The notes: generated by a model not told the origin, from the sequence alone. A stretch of DNA of 64,000 bases from Phycisphaerales bacterium UBA2421 (GCA_002343075.1 DDRH01000036.1:62001-126000); one strand, 5' to 3'. Positions 25,057-33,271 are shown, numbered from the stretch's first letter. Numbers and translations are program-made.

Positions 25057-26400
25057 TCACTCACCCGCAGCAGTCTGCAACCCGGTAGAGGCAGATTTGA
25101 GAGAGCTAAACACCAACGAGGCATTCTGCCCACCAAGTGAATAAACGCTGCTGACAACGGCACGGACGGGCTTCTCGCGAGCGGTGGCGCTGACGTTAAG
25201 TGTAGTTCCTTCGCACACGCCGGGCGAATTGATGGCGGGGGGAAGCGTCGAATGGGCAACAGCCAGCACAGCGGCACACGCATCGACTCCGCACCCTGCT
25301 CCGAGCAGGCCGGTTTGCGGCTTCACCGTGGAAAGGGCGATCTGCGATAGATTCGCCCCGAGCGCCCGGCGCAGCCCGTTTAGCTCGGCGCGATCGTCCT
25401 TGGCGATGCCTGTCCCGTGTGGGATGATCAGATCAATATCGTCGCCGGTCAGCTTGGCATCTTTCAGAGAGTTCTCAATCGCCTTGGCATAGCTATGGCC
25501 GGTGGGCTCAGGCTCGGTGACTCGGTGCGTATCCTGCGACGCCGCGAAGCCGACAAGCTCTGCGTAAATCCTTGCACCACGAGACTTTGCCGCCTCATAC
25601 TCCTCCAGAATGAGCAATCCGCCACCCTCGCCAAACACGGTTCCTCTGGCGGCGGGGTCAAAAGGCCGGAGTGCCTGCTCGGGACGTCCGTTGTCGGATG
25701 CGTTCAGGCGATTGAGCAATTGCTGTCGGACAAGCCCCATCGGATTCACCCGACTCTCAGCCCCGCCGCAGATGGCCACGTCGGCTTTGCCTCGCTGAAT
25801 GGTGCGGAATGCTTCGCCGATTGCGAGATGACTGCTGGCGGCGTCACATGTGATTGTGTTGCTGGGGCCCATCAGCCCGTGAATGATCGTTACATGACAC
25901 GCAAGCATGTTTGGCAGATATTTCAGCAACCATAGCGGCGTGAGTTGCTGCATGCCCTCGCGGCCCCATTTTTCAAGGCTCAGCGTGTTGCTGCCCGACT
26001 CGCCCCGCGCGGTCGTCATTGCGCTGGTCAGTTCGTCAAGTTCGCATGAGATCAAGCCAGCGCCGATGTTGCAGCCGAAGCGGGTCGCGTCAAACGTGGG
26101 CTTCTCGGTGTATGCCTGCGACTGAAGGCCGGCACTCTTGAAGGCATCATCGGCGGCAATAACAGCCAACTCGATATCGCGAGCCATTACCTTCGTGCCT
26201 TTTCGGTAGCTCTTAGGAACAAACTCGCCAATTTTGTAGGGTGGTACCTCCCCGGCGATCTGGCAGGGAAACCCAGACGCATCAAAGAGGCTGATCGACC
26301 GCACGCCCACCTTGCCTGCCGTCAGGCTGGACCAGAATGCGTCGGCTCCGATGCCAATCGGGCTGACTACGCCGACGCCCGTCACGACCACTCTGCGCAC
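25057..26400 (-). CDS. ketosynthase-like protein lacking the second catalytic His (chain-length-factor-like)
   Basis: A 447-residue thiolase-fold protein of the FabF family. Cys185 is kept (ITCDAASSHLAIGEA) and the first His is kept (PHGTGIAKDD). Where FabF has a Lys-Ser-x-x-Gly-His motif, this protein reads VKPQTGLLGAG, with Leu for the second catalytic His. It therefore should not decarboxylate malonyl-ACP normally and may act as a partner of the canonical ketosynthase next door, as chain-length factors do. The GTG at 26400 is supported by GAGGA six bases upstream; the upstream gene ends one base before it. This is a family call with an inferred role. Confidence 0.85.
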   Translation of the reverse strand: MRRVVVTGVGVVSPIGIGADAFWSSLTAGKVGVRSISLFDASGFPCQIAGEVPPYKIGEFVPKSYRKGTKVMARDIELAVIAADDAFKSAGLQSQAYTEKPTFDATRFGCNIGAGLISCELDELTSAMTTARGESGSNTLSLEKWGREGMQQLTPLWLLKYLPNMLACHVTIIHGLMGPSNTITCDAASSHLAIGEAFRTIQRGKADVAICGGAESRVNPMGLVRQQLLNRLNASDNGRPEQALRPFDPAARGTVFGEGGGLLILEEYEAAKSRGARIYAELVGFAASQDTHRVTEPEPTGHSYAKAIENSLKDAKLTGDDIDLIIPHGTGIAKDDRAELNGLRRALGANLSQIALSTVKPQTGLLGAGCGVDACAAVLAVAHSTLPPAINSPGVCEGTTLNVSATAREKPVRAVVSSVYSLGGQNASLVFSSLKSASTGLQTAAGE

Positions 26401-26401
26401 G

Positions 26402-26905
26402 CTAAATCCTCACATTGGTATCGATGCCGAACACGCGTTGAAGCTCGGTGAAGTGTTCGGTGAAAACGAAGTTGTGCGCCGGGAACTCCATGCCAGCGAG
26501 GTTGTTGTCAATATGGCTGAACATCAGTTCGATCTCCGCCGCCAGTTCCACGGGTGTGTCTGTTTCGGCTGCACGAACACCGACCCTCCCGCGGATGCTC
26601 GCGCCGGTGTCATTCATCTGCTCAACCGTGGCGGTATAGACGATGGTCTCACCCGGCCGCACGAGCCTATGGAAGGTCGCCCGATTGATCTTCGCAAGGA
26701 TCACCTTCTCTTTGTACCCGCGCGCTTCCCCGACCAACATGCCGGCGGTCTGCGCCATCCCTTCGATGATCAGGCTGTGCGGGACAATAGGGAAATCGGG
26801 GTAAAGATCGTGCATGTGCTCTTCCGCGAGCGACACAGCCTTCACCGCGGAAGCTGACTGCTTTGGTGTAAACTCGACGAACTTGTCAATCCAGTACCAA
26901 CGCAT
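26402..26905 (-). CDS. FabZ-like hotdog-fold protein with degenerate active site
   Basis: A 167-residue single hotdog protein, resembling 3-hydroxyacyl-ACP dehydratase. FabZ proteins carry HFPGxPxxPGVLxxE; here the segment reads LYPDFPIVPHSLIIE (residues 34-48). The catalytic His is Leu34 while Glu48 remains, and a His sits at position 43 in place of Gly. It may be inactive by itself and work as a heterodimer with the canonical dehydratase at 27434-27913, like the ApeI/ApeP pair of aryl polyene synthesis, or have another reaction. ATG at 26905. It lies between the ACP and the ketosynthase-like gene. Confidence 0.82.
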   Translation of the reverse strand: MRWYWIDKFVEFTPKQSASAVKAVSLAEEHMHDLYPDFPIVPHSLIIEGMAQTAGMLVGEARGYKEKVILAKINRATFHRLVRPGETIVYTATVEQMNDTGASIRGRVGVRAAETDTPVELAAEIELMFSHIDNNLAGMEFPAHNFVFTEHFTELQRVFGIDTNVRI

Positions 26906-26987
26906 GAGTTAACGAATCGACTGGGGTAAATGCAGCAAGATCTGTCCGGCAGCAAACATCAGGCCTCTCAGCAGGCGCGAGCGGCAT

Positions 26988-27380
26988 TCAGCTCGCCTTC
27001 AGCTTACCTTCGACATAGTTCACAATCGCATTGACCGTGAAAAGCTTGCTCATGTGGTCGAGCTGCGGATCTTTCTCAAACTCGCCAAAGTCGGAGTGAG
27101 GCATTTTCTCCTTCAGCATGGCGATCGCTTCGGGGGTCACCTTGCCATCTTTTACGAAATTCGGATCGTTGGCCACGTTGTCCGGTAGTAACTCCCCGCG
27201 GGGGATTTTGATGCCAAATGCCTTTTCGAGGCGGAACATAATGTCCAGAAAATCGATCGACTCGGCACCAAGGTCGTCACGGATAACAGAGGTCGGGGTG
27301 ACTTCGTCATCATCCACACCAAGGGCGTCAACGAGGACCGCCTGCACCTTTGAATAGATTTCCTCGCGGGACATCGCCAT
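26988..27380 (-). CDS. acyl carrier protein, long variant
   Basis: A 130-residue ACP; usual ACPs have about 78. The phosphopantetheine site is DLGAESIDFLDI (Ser in the middle), followed by FRLEKAFGIKIPRGEL. After this an extra, charged segment of about 45 residues (roughly 75-115, including KDGKVTPEAIAMLKEKMP) separates it from the last helix TVNAIVNYVEGKLKAS. ATG at 27380 with GAGGA upstream; a second ATG two codons on is possible. It would carry the growing chain for the flanking dehydratases and ketosynthases. The insertion may select dedicated partners; that is inference. Confidence 0.9.
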   Translation of the reverse strand: MAMSREEIYSKVQAVLVDALGVDDDEVTPTSVIRDDLGAESIDFLDIMFRLEKAFGIKIPRGELLPDNVANDPNFVKDGKVTPEAIAMLKEKMPHSDFGEFEKDPQLDHMSKLFTVNAIVNYVEGKLKAS

Positions 27381-27433
27381 GGGTCAATTCCTCATCGTTC
27401 TTTGCGCCGGCATTGCCCCGGCAGGCTTCAATT

Positions 27434-27913
27434 TCAGATCGTCACGCTCGCTGGCCGAAGCAGCTGAAATCGCTCACTTGTGTGCCTGCGCATTTTTTCA
27501 TCAAACCGAATCAGGTCCGGATTTTTCTCGGCAAGATCGAAGTATGCCAACTCGAGCCGCGCGGCCAACGCCTGCGAAGCACCGACCGAACCCGCGGCGC
27601 GGAAAAGCGCGCCCGTTTCAGTATCCTTCACAAACTCTACTTCCAGCCGGAGCCAGTCGCCGGGGGCTACAAAGCGGCCATACTTCACATGCCGCGCCTC
27701 CCGAAGCACTACCATCGACTTCGAGAAACCCCGGCGGTGGTGCAGCAACCAGCCTGCCGCCTGGGTTACAGCTTCGACCATCATTACCCCCGGAAGCACC
27801 GGGAATGTGGGAAAATGGTCGGCTAAGTACTCCTCCGCCAAGCTCACCTGCTTGACGGCGGTGATGCGGTCGTCGTCAATGTGTTCGATCTTGTCAACTA
27901 GATTAAACTTCAA
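27434..27913 (-). CDS. FabZ-type 3-hydroxyacyl-ACP dehydratase, canonical active site
   Basis: A 159-residue hotdog dehydratase that removes water from 3-hydroxyacyl-ACP to give the trans-2-enoyl-ACP. His33 and Glu47 in DHFPTFPVLPGVMMVEAVTQAAGW match the catalytic pair of FabZ. Start is TTG at 27913; the N-terminus MKFNLVDKIEHID fits the family. No clear Shine-Dalgarno is seen, so the start is the weak point. It is the first gene of the five-gene cluster and 53 bases upstream of the ACP. Ketoreductase, enoyl reductase and malonyl transferase are absent from the cluster, so the general fatty-acid machinery or unlinked genes must supply them. Confidence 0.87.
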   Translation of the reverse strand: MKFNLVDKIEHIDDDRITAVKQVSLAEEYLADHFPTFPVLPGVMMVEAVTQAAGWLLHHRRGFSKSMVVLREARHVKYGRFVAPGDWLRLEVEFVKDTETGALFRAAGSVGASQALAARLELAYFDLAEKNPDLIRFDEKMRRHTSERFQLLRPASVTI

Positions 27914-28143
27914 TGCTCAATCACTCAAATGATCGGCGGTCGAACCGCTAACATACAACCCGTCGGCTGGCATCCTAAGAGTGCGCGTCAACAATGCAAG
28001 TGGCCATCGGACTACCTCCAAGGCAGCGGGGCGTCAGCATCTGCCCGGTCGGGCAGTTTCTGCGCGACCGGATTGGGCTATCATTTGTGGTACGGCGATG
28101 GTCGACTGCCGAGTGCTCTTTCCCGGCAATGAGAGTCCGTCTT

Positions 28144-29331
28144 ATGTCCAATTGGTCACGTCTAGTTTTCACAACATGGCTCGCCATGCTCTTCGGCACC
28201 GCACGCGGCGCGACTGTGACGTTTGAGGTGACCGTCCCACGGTCGACTCCTGCCGATGCGCGTGTCTACATCGCGGGAAGCAGCGCCGAGCTGGGAGAGT
28301 GGCAAGCAGCGGGGCGGGAACTGCAAAAAGTGAAGGAGGGTCGCTACCAACTCACCCTCGACCTGCCGGAACAAGGCTCACTTGAATATAAGTTTACCCT
28401 CGGACACTGGGATTCGGTCGAGCAGCGCGCCGACGGCAGCCAACTACCCAACCGCATCGCAAGCGTGAAGGCCAACTCAACGATCAAGTGCACCGTCGCC
28501 GCGTGGGCCTCGACCGAATCGGCTCCCACGGTGAAGCAACATACGCTGACGGGAAACATCCGCTCGCTGGACGACTTTGAGTCGCGCATTCTCGACAACC
28601 GCCGCCCGGTGTGGGTTTACCTGCCACCGGACTATGATCTGGTGCCCGACCGACGCTATCCCGTGCTGTACATGCACGATGGTCAGAACGTGTTCGATGA
28701 CGCGACGAGTTTCGCTGGCGAGTGGCGCGCGGATGAGATTGCCGAGGCGCTGATCAATGAAGGTAAGATTAAGCCGATCATCATCGTTGCCGTCGCCAAT
28801 GCCGGCGTCGCGCGGATTGCCGAGTACACGCCAGTCATTGACCTTCTCCGCGGGGAAGGAGGGAATGGCGACAAGTATGCGCGTTTCCTCATGACTGAGT
28901 TAAAGCCTTTCATTGATAAGACCTATCGAACCAGTCCTGAACGGGAGTTCACGGGCGTTTGCGGCTCATCCTTGGGGGGGCTTATATCGTTGCACATCGC
29001 CCGGACGTACCCCGATGTGGTAGGCCTGTGCGGCGCCATGTCCCCGTCGCTGTGGTGGGCAAACATGACTGCTGTTGAAACCGTTCGTCGAGATGCAGCA
29101 TGGACCGCTGGGTGCCGAATCTGGCTCGATATGGGTACCGCGGAGGGGAATGATCCTGACAGTGCCAACGAGGTCATTCGCGCGGCCCGCGACTACGCCG
29201 AAGCACTTCACACGGCGGGACGAGTGCGCGAGAAGGATTTTAAGTATGTAGAGGCGGCAGGGGCTGCGCACAACGAAGCCGCTTGGTCAGAACGCTTTCG
29301 CGAGCTTCTAATATTCTTTTTCCCCCGATAA
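28144..29331 (+). CDS. secreted esterase (EstD/PF00756 type) with N-terminal starch-binding-like domain
   Basis: A 395-residue exported protein. The signal peptide covers residues 1-22 (MSNWSRLVFTTWLAM start, cut after ARGA). Residues about 23-120 resemble a CBM20-like domain: VTFEVTVPRSTPADARVYIAGSS, GEWQAAGRELQK, LEYKFTLGHW. The alpha/beta hydrolase follows from about 150, with PVLYMHDGQNVFDD and nucleophile Ser276 in CGSSLGGLIS, and a late His in GAAHNEAAW. This is the esterase family that includes enterobactin and feruloyl esterases. ATG at 28144 has GAGAG upstream and gives a clean signal peptide, while the longer frame from 27994 does not. Likely acts on a polysaccharide-linked ester; substrate unknown. 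Confidence 0.87.
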   Translation: MSNWSRLVFTTWLAMLFGTARGATVTFEVTVPRSTPADARVYIAGSSAELGEWQAAGRELQKVKEGRYQLTLDLPEQGSLEYKFTLGHWDSVEQRADGSQLPNRIASVKANSTIKCTVAAWASTESAPTVKQHTLTGNIRSLDDFESRILDNRRPVWVYLPPDYDLVPDRRYPVLYMHDGQNVFDDATSFAGEWRADEIAEALINEGKIKPIIIVAVANAGVARIAEYTPVIDLLRGEGGNGDKYARFLMTELKPFIDKTYRTSPEREFTGVCGSSLGGLISLHIARTYPDVVGLCGAMSPSLWWANMTAVETVRRDAAWTAGCRIWLDMGTAEGNDPDSANEVIRAARDYAEALHTAGRVREKDFKYVEAAGAAHNEAAWSERFRELLIFFFPR

Positions 29332-29432
29332 TCGCGGCAACAGGTTTTCTGTTCCGACCGGAGCATATCGGGTCTTACGCACCGCGAAAGCGAAACAACA
29401 AGGTCTTCTCTTTGCCCGGCGCGACTTTGCTC

Positions 29433-29461
29433 TTGACTTCTCACAATGATTAGTGAATACT
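29433..29461 (+). promoter_or_regulatory. putative promoter with a dyad over the -10 box, probably giving a leaderless transcript
   Basis: TTGACT (29433-29438) and AATACT (29456-29461) are 17 bases apart. Transcription would start about 7 bases downstream, at or right beside the ATG at 29469, which has no Shine-Dalgarno: a leaderless mRNA is likely. TTAGT (29450-29454) and ACTAA (29463-29467) form a short dyad over the -10 box that could be an operator. Confidence 0.4.
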
Positions 29462-29468
29462 TACTAAC

Positions 29469-29879
29469 ATGATACTCCTTGCGGCTGTGCAAGTTCCCAA
29501 CGTACAGAACTGGGTGGCTGGGTGGGCGTTCATCCTACTCGCGTTTCTGACGGGGGCGATGATCGGAATGCGCTTCCACCAGCCGCAGTTCCTCGGCGGG
29601 TACGACTCGTTCCGCCGTCGGATGTTCCGTCTCGGGCACATCGCGCTCGCGGCGCTGGGAATGCTAAACGTGCTCTACGGGCTTTCTCCGGTCTTCGCTC
29701 CGCATGCAAACGACGTCGTCAGGCAGGTTGCCGCGCTCGGGCTGATTTCTGGGGCGGTAGCAATGCCAGTCGTCTGCTTTCTCACTGGATGGAAACCAGA
29801 GATGCGCCGACTCTTCTTTATACCGGTCCTGAGCTTGTTGGCGGCGGTAACTGCGATTCTGATCGGAGGCTTGTCATGA
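29469..29879 (+). CDS. four-helix membrane protein coupled to a radical SAM gene
   Basis: A 136-residue protein with about four membrane helices (near 13-32, 52-72, 83-103 and 112-134). Between helices one and two lies RFHQPQFLGGYDSFRRRMFRLGHIALAALGMLNVLYG, shared in style with small planctomycete membrane proteins of unknown function. No enzyme motif is seen. Its stop overlaps the following radical SAM start by four bases (ATGA), so the two are translated together and may act together, for example with the membrane protein supplying or holding a lipid-like substrate. The ATG at 29469 lacks a Shine-Dalgarno. Confidence 0.75.
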   Translation: MILLAAVQVPNVQNWVAGWAFILLAFLTGAMIGMRFHQPQFLGGYDSFRRRMFRLGHIALAALGMLNVLYGLSPVFAPHANDVVRQVAALGLISGAVAMPVVCFLTGWKPEMRRLFFIPVLSLLAAVTAILIGGLS

Positions 29880-31225
29880 GGATAGGCTTTCTGGCAATGT
29901 CTGGAATCCGTGCGCATGACCCTGAATTGTTGAAGCTGGGGCTCACGCTACCGGGGTTTGTCGATCGTAGTCGTGTCATTGCATCACTACCCAGCCTTGG
30001 GCTTCTGTATCTCGCGGCAGTCACCCCGCCGGGCCATTTTTTGCAGTACTTCGAGGCAGAGGCCGACGGGAGCGAACCCGCGGAAGTCTATGTCTGCGAC
30101 TTGGTTGCGATTAGTACATTTAGCGCGCAGGTTCAGGAGGCTTACGCGATCGCCGACCGGTTGCGCGCCGCTGGGGTGAAAGTAGCGATGGGCGGGCTGC
30201 ACGTATCCGTGTTGCCGCATGAGGCGGCAGTGCATGCGGATTACGTCGTGGTCGGCGAGGGAGAGAACACCTGGCCTGCGGTCGTTCGTGCGGCGATCGA
30301 GGATTCTCCGCCGCGCGTCTTCCGTGCAATCGATTTTCCGGAAGTCGAAGTCGCGCGGCTGCCCGTGCCGCGATACGACCTTCTAGAAGGTCGTCCCTAC
30401 AACCGATTCACCATCCAGACTTCGCGCGGGTGTCCCTGGCGGTGCGAATTCTGTGCATCAACTGTGATGCTACAGAGGCCGTACCGTAAGCGACCCGTGG
30501 AACTGGTCGGACGCGACATCGATTCTGTACTGAAGCTGCGCGCCGACCCGTTTTTTGAGTTTGCCGATGATAACACCTTCGTGGACAAAGCCTGGGGAAA
30601 GAAACTTTGCCGGGAGCTGATCCCAAGAAAGATAAGCTGGTTCACGGAGACAGATATCTCGGTAGCCGATGATGCTGAATTGCTTGATCTGATGCAGCAG
30701 GCTGGCTGTCGCCAGGTGTTGATCGGCTTGGAAAGCCCGGACGTGGCACCGCTCGAGGGGATCGAACTGCGGGGTAATTTTAAGGCAACGCGGTGTCGCG
30801 ACTACGGTGCTTCCATTCGGCGCATTCAGTCGATGGGGATTACTGTAAATGGTTGCTTTGTGCTCGGGTTGGACGGCCAGTCAGTTGACGCGTTCGAGCA
30901 GGTGCGCGACTTCGCCGCTGACGTCGGGCTTTACGATGTCCAAATCACCGTCCAAACGCCATTTCCCGGGACGCCACTCTATGACCGGTTGGCAAAGACC
31001 GGTCGGCTGTTGCACAGGGAAGCCTGGAAGTACTGCACACTTTTTGATGTTGGTTACGAACCCACACACATGACCGCCGACGAACTCCGAAAGGGGATGC
31101 GATGGTTGACCGCAGAACTCTACAGCGAACGTGCCACTCATGCCCGCAGGCGCAAGTTCTTCGACGAGGCTCGGGCGTCGCGCCAAAGTCGACGATGCCG
31201 CAGCCCCGGCGATGCGACAGGATGA
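29876..31225 (+). CDS. B12-binding domain radical SAM protein
   Basis: A 449-residue enzyme. Residues 1-160 form a cobalamin-binding-type Rossmann domain (LVAISTFSAQVQEAYAIAD, VAMGGLHVS, ADYVVVGEGE), lacking an obvious DxHxxG base-off motif. The radical SAM cluster motif CPWRCEFC (Cys186, Cys190, Cys193) sits in FTIQTSRGC, and QTPFPGTPLYDRL is typical of the HpnP/BchE-like group. Members methylate or rearrange unactivated carbons, often in lipids, hopanoids or tetrapyrroles. ATG at 29876 has GGAGG seven bases upstream and overlaps the previous stop. The C-terminus is Arg/Ser-rich. The substrate cannot be told; the coupled membrane protein hints at a membrane-linked one. Confidence 0.88.
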   Translation: MRIGFLAMSGIRAHDPELLKLGLTLPGFVDRSRVIASLPSLGLLYLAAVTPPGHFLQYFEAEADGSEPAEVYVCDLVAISTFSAQVQEAYAIADRLRAAGVKVAMGGLHVSVLPHEAAVHADYVVVGEGENTWPAVVRAAIEDSPPRVFRAIDFPEVEVARLPVPRYDLLEGRPYNRFTIQTSRGCPWRCEFCASTVMLQRPYRKRPVELVGRDIDSVLKLRADPFFEFADDNTFVDKAWGKKLCRELIPRKISWFTETDISVADDAELLDLMQQAGCRQVLIGLESPDVAPLEGIELRGNFKATRCRDYGASIRRIQSMGITVNGCFVLGLDGQSVDAFEQVRDFAADVGLYDVQITVQTPFPGTPLYDRLAKTGRLLHREAWKYCTLFDVGYEPTHMTADELRKGMRWLTAELYSERATHARRRKFFDEARASRQSRRCRSPGDATG

Positions 31226-31479
31226 CCACTGGCTCTAAACGTCGCTAATCGGGCTTTACCCAAGCCTGAATGACCGCAGCGGCCAGTGCGCCTCACAGCC
31301 GATAAGCTTTCTGTAGCTTGCGATAATCGAGCGAAACGACAGTGCTTCTACCGGCGTTTATCTATATGTGCACACGCAACTTCTGTCATGATGCCCGCTT
31401 CAGGGTCTAAGCGGTTTGAAGTCGGCGGAAGAATGTGGCAAGATAATGAGTTAAACGATCCGGGAGGGATTGTCGCCTG

Positions 31480-32184
31480 ATGCTGCTGCAAACGAATAGT
31501 TACATCGTTCCCAAAGAGAAGCGCACCGAGCATGCCCGGCTTTTACAGCGGTTTAAGCAGGTCATGGCTCGACTGGGGTGTGAACATTTTGAGGTGTTTG
31601 AACAGGTTGGGGCAAATTGGACGGGCGCTGAGACCGGGCGTTTCGTGCAAATCCTCCGGTTTCGCGACCGGCAGCATGTGCTCGCCGTGCAAGCAGCCGA
31701 GAAGACAGACGACAATGCCAAGCAACTCATTCAAGAGTTCTGTGATCTTGTCAACTTACCGTATCAACAGCAGGCAGGCCTGTTCGCGGCGGGCTACTAC
31801 AACAGCGTGATCAACCTTCCGCTTCCGGGCGGCGCGCCCCGTACGCCCCCGAACCGACGCGCGGCAATCCCCGTGACTGGGATGGCCGCGGCCTCCGCAG
31901 TCACCGCTGCGGCGGCGAGTGCGGCACCTGTAACTGAAAGCGATGACTTAGGCTCCGACCCCGCGCCAATTGCAGAGCCTGCCTCAAGCGATGTTCTTGG
32001 GGCGGGCATCGAAGGCGATCTCGATATCGGGGCCCTGGCGGAAGACACCGCGTTTGGCCTCACCGGCGATGCCGGAAAGCGTCCAACCGAACCAGTTAAC
32101 GGAGAGATCGAACTGCTCAACTATCTCGAAGATGACGAGCCAGCTCCCGCCGGCGATGATCCACGGCAAGACCGCCTGGATTAG
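31480..32184 (+). CDS. hypothetical protein with ferredoxin-like N-domain and acidic, low-complexity tail
   Basis: A 234-residue protein not assigned to a known family. Residues 1-115 look globular (LLQTNSYIVPKEKRTEHARLL, GRFVQILRFRDRQHVLAVQ, QEFCDLVNLPYQQQAG) and could form a dimeric alpha/beta barrel-like fold. The rest is Ala/Pro/Asp/Glu-rich and probably disordered. No signal peptide or membrane helix. GGGAGGG lies 13 bases before the ATG, rather far. It is 26 bases ahead of the small membrane protein at 32211 and may share a transcript with it. No function is proposed. Confidence 0.65.
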   Translation: MLLQTNSYIVPKEKRTEHARLLQRFKQVMARLGCEHFEVFEQVGANWTGAETGRFVQILRFRDRQHVLAVQAAEKTDDNAKQLIQEFCDLVNLPYQQQAGLFAAGYYNSVINLPLPGGAPRTPPNRRAAIPVTGMAAASAVTAAAASAAPVTESDDLGSDPAPIAEPASSDVLGAGIEGDLDIGALAEDTAFGLTGDAGKRPTEPVNGEIELLNYLEDDEPAPAGDDPRQDRLD

Positions 32185-32210
32185 CGGAGCCAAGTCCCTC
32201 CTGAATTCAA

Positions 32211-32555
32211 ATGCTGAAATGGTTCGTTCGCATCCTGATTGCCGTGGGGCTTATGGGTGGATGGGCCGTTGCCGCGCGGTGCGTTCACATTATCCACTCG
32301 ATCGACACGATTACCGGGCAGGACCGATTCGGCATTCTTCCCAAAGCTCGCTGGATGTTTGACGACACTTACCTGGACGTTCGCGGGTGGACGGCGGCCG
32401 ACATCGGAACGCATCGCGACCTCGTCCGGCACATCGCTCGTTCGGGAAAGGCTGACCTGCTGAAGCATGTGGCCGCGAAGGACTTTTCCGGCGACCTGGC
32501 AGCCTGGCTCACCGAGACCGCGAATAGCCCATCGGCAACGCAGCCCGGCATTTAG
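32211..32555 (+). CDS. small hypothetical protein with one N-terminal membrane helix
   Basis: A 114-residue protein. Residues about 5-24 (VRILIAVGLMGGWAVAARCV) form a signal anchor; the remainder is soluble, with RFGILPKARWMFDDTYLDVRGWTAADIGTHRDLVRHIARSGKADLL. No recognised motif. It lies 26 bases after the acidic-tail protein and converges on queE, whose stop is 26 bases away. Codon use looks like its neighbours. A real gene is likely because the frame has a conserved-looking soluble part, but the evidence is modest. Confidence 0.55.
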   Translation: MLKWFVRILIAVGLMGGWAVAARCVHIIHSIDTITGQDRFGILPKARWMFDDTYLDVRGWTAADIGTHRDLVRHIARSGKADLLKHVAAKDFSGDLAAWLTETANSPSATQPGI

Positions 32556-32581
32556 GTCCCGGCCCAAGTCCTGTCAGCGGT

Positions 32582-33271
32582 TTAGGTACCCCGCTTGTTT
32601 CCGAACAATTCAATGTGCAGGCGCGGGCAATAACGGAACCCGGTGCGGCGGCATACTTCGGTGAGCCACGTTGCACGCTCCTCCAACGATTCAGCGGTTA
32701 CACCCTCGGGCATCAATAGCACGTCTGGCTCTTGCCAACCACGGATGCGTGACAGTGCTGTCTTGATCTCACCTAAATCGGCTTCGGTGCAAACCACAAA
32801 CTTCAACTGAAACTCCGGCGCTGCGCCAATCAGTTTCTGAATCGCATCGAAGTTCAGCCGCGACTTCTCATGGAGCTGCGCGAACTTTCCATTCTCGATT
32901 TTGTGCGGGGTGGAGTTACTTAGCTTGGGGCTGATGCTGGCCAGATGCATCGATACCGGTCGGAAAACCGTGCCGGCCGTCTCGATCGTGACGTGAAAAT
33001 CGCTGGCATGCAGCCGGTACGAAAGTTCGGTGATCTCCGACATGATCATCGGCTCACCGCCGGTGAGGACGACGTGTCTGCAGTTATACAGCCGGATGGC
33101 ATCGACGATCTCGTCCACCGTCTGCTCGTCACCTTCCGGCTCCCAGCTTGCGTAGGGCGTGTCGCACCACTTGCACCGCAGATTGCATCCGCTGGCGCGC
33201 ACGAAAACGCTCGGCACGCCGACAAGCTTGCCTTCGCCCTGAATCGAGTGAAAAATCTCTGCGACACGCAT
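32582..33271 (-). CDS. queE: 7-carboxy-7-deazaguanine synthase (QueE)
   Basis: A 229-residue radical SAM enzyme that contracts 6-carboxytetrahydropterin to 7-carboxy-7-deazaguanine, step three of the queuosine/archaeosine precursor pathway. The N-terminus EIFHSIQGEGKLVGVPSVFVR is a QueE signature, and the cluster motif is CNLRCKWC (Cys29, Cys33, Cys36). TGGEPM is the SAM-binding GGE motif. ATG at 33271 is preceded by GAGGAG at five bases; the GTG at 33277 lies too close to that site. The C-terminus RRTGFRYCPRLHIELFGNKRGT is typical. queC, queD and queF are not in the window, although folE, which makes the pathway's first intermediate, lies at 45521-46150. Confidence 0.94.
   Translation of the reverse strand: MRVAEIFHSIQGEGKLVGVPSVFVRASGCNLRCKWCDTPYASWEPEGDEQTVDEIVDAIRLYNCRHVVLTGGEPMIMSEITELSYRLHASDFHVTIETAGTVFRPVSMHLASISPKLSNSTPHKIENGKFAQLHEKSRLNFDAIQKLIGAAPEFQLKFVVCTEADLGEIKTALSRIRGWQEPDVLLMPEGVTAESLEERATWLTEVCRRTGFRYCPRLHIELFGNKRGT

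Noticed and set aside
27994..28143. N-terminal extension of the esterase gene by 50 codons
   Set aside because: The shorter start has a Shine-Dalgarno and a clean signal peptide; the extension is unrelated to the fold.
29522..29875. N-terminal extension of the radical SAM gene by 118 codons
   Set aside because: It overlaps the membrane protein gene in another frame; the ATG at 29876 has GGAGG and begins the B12-binding fold.
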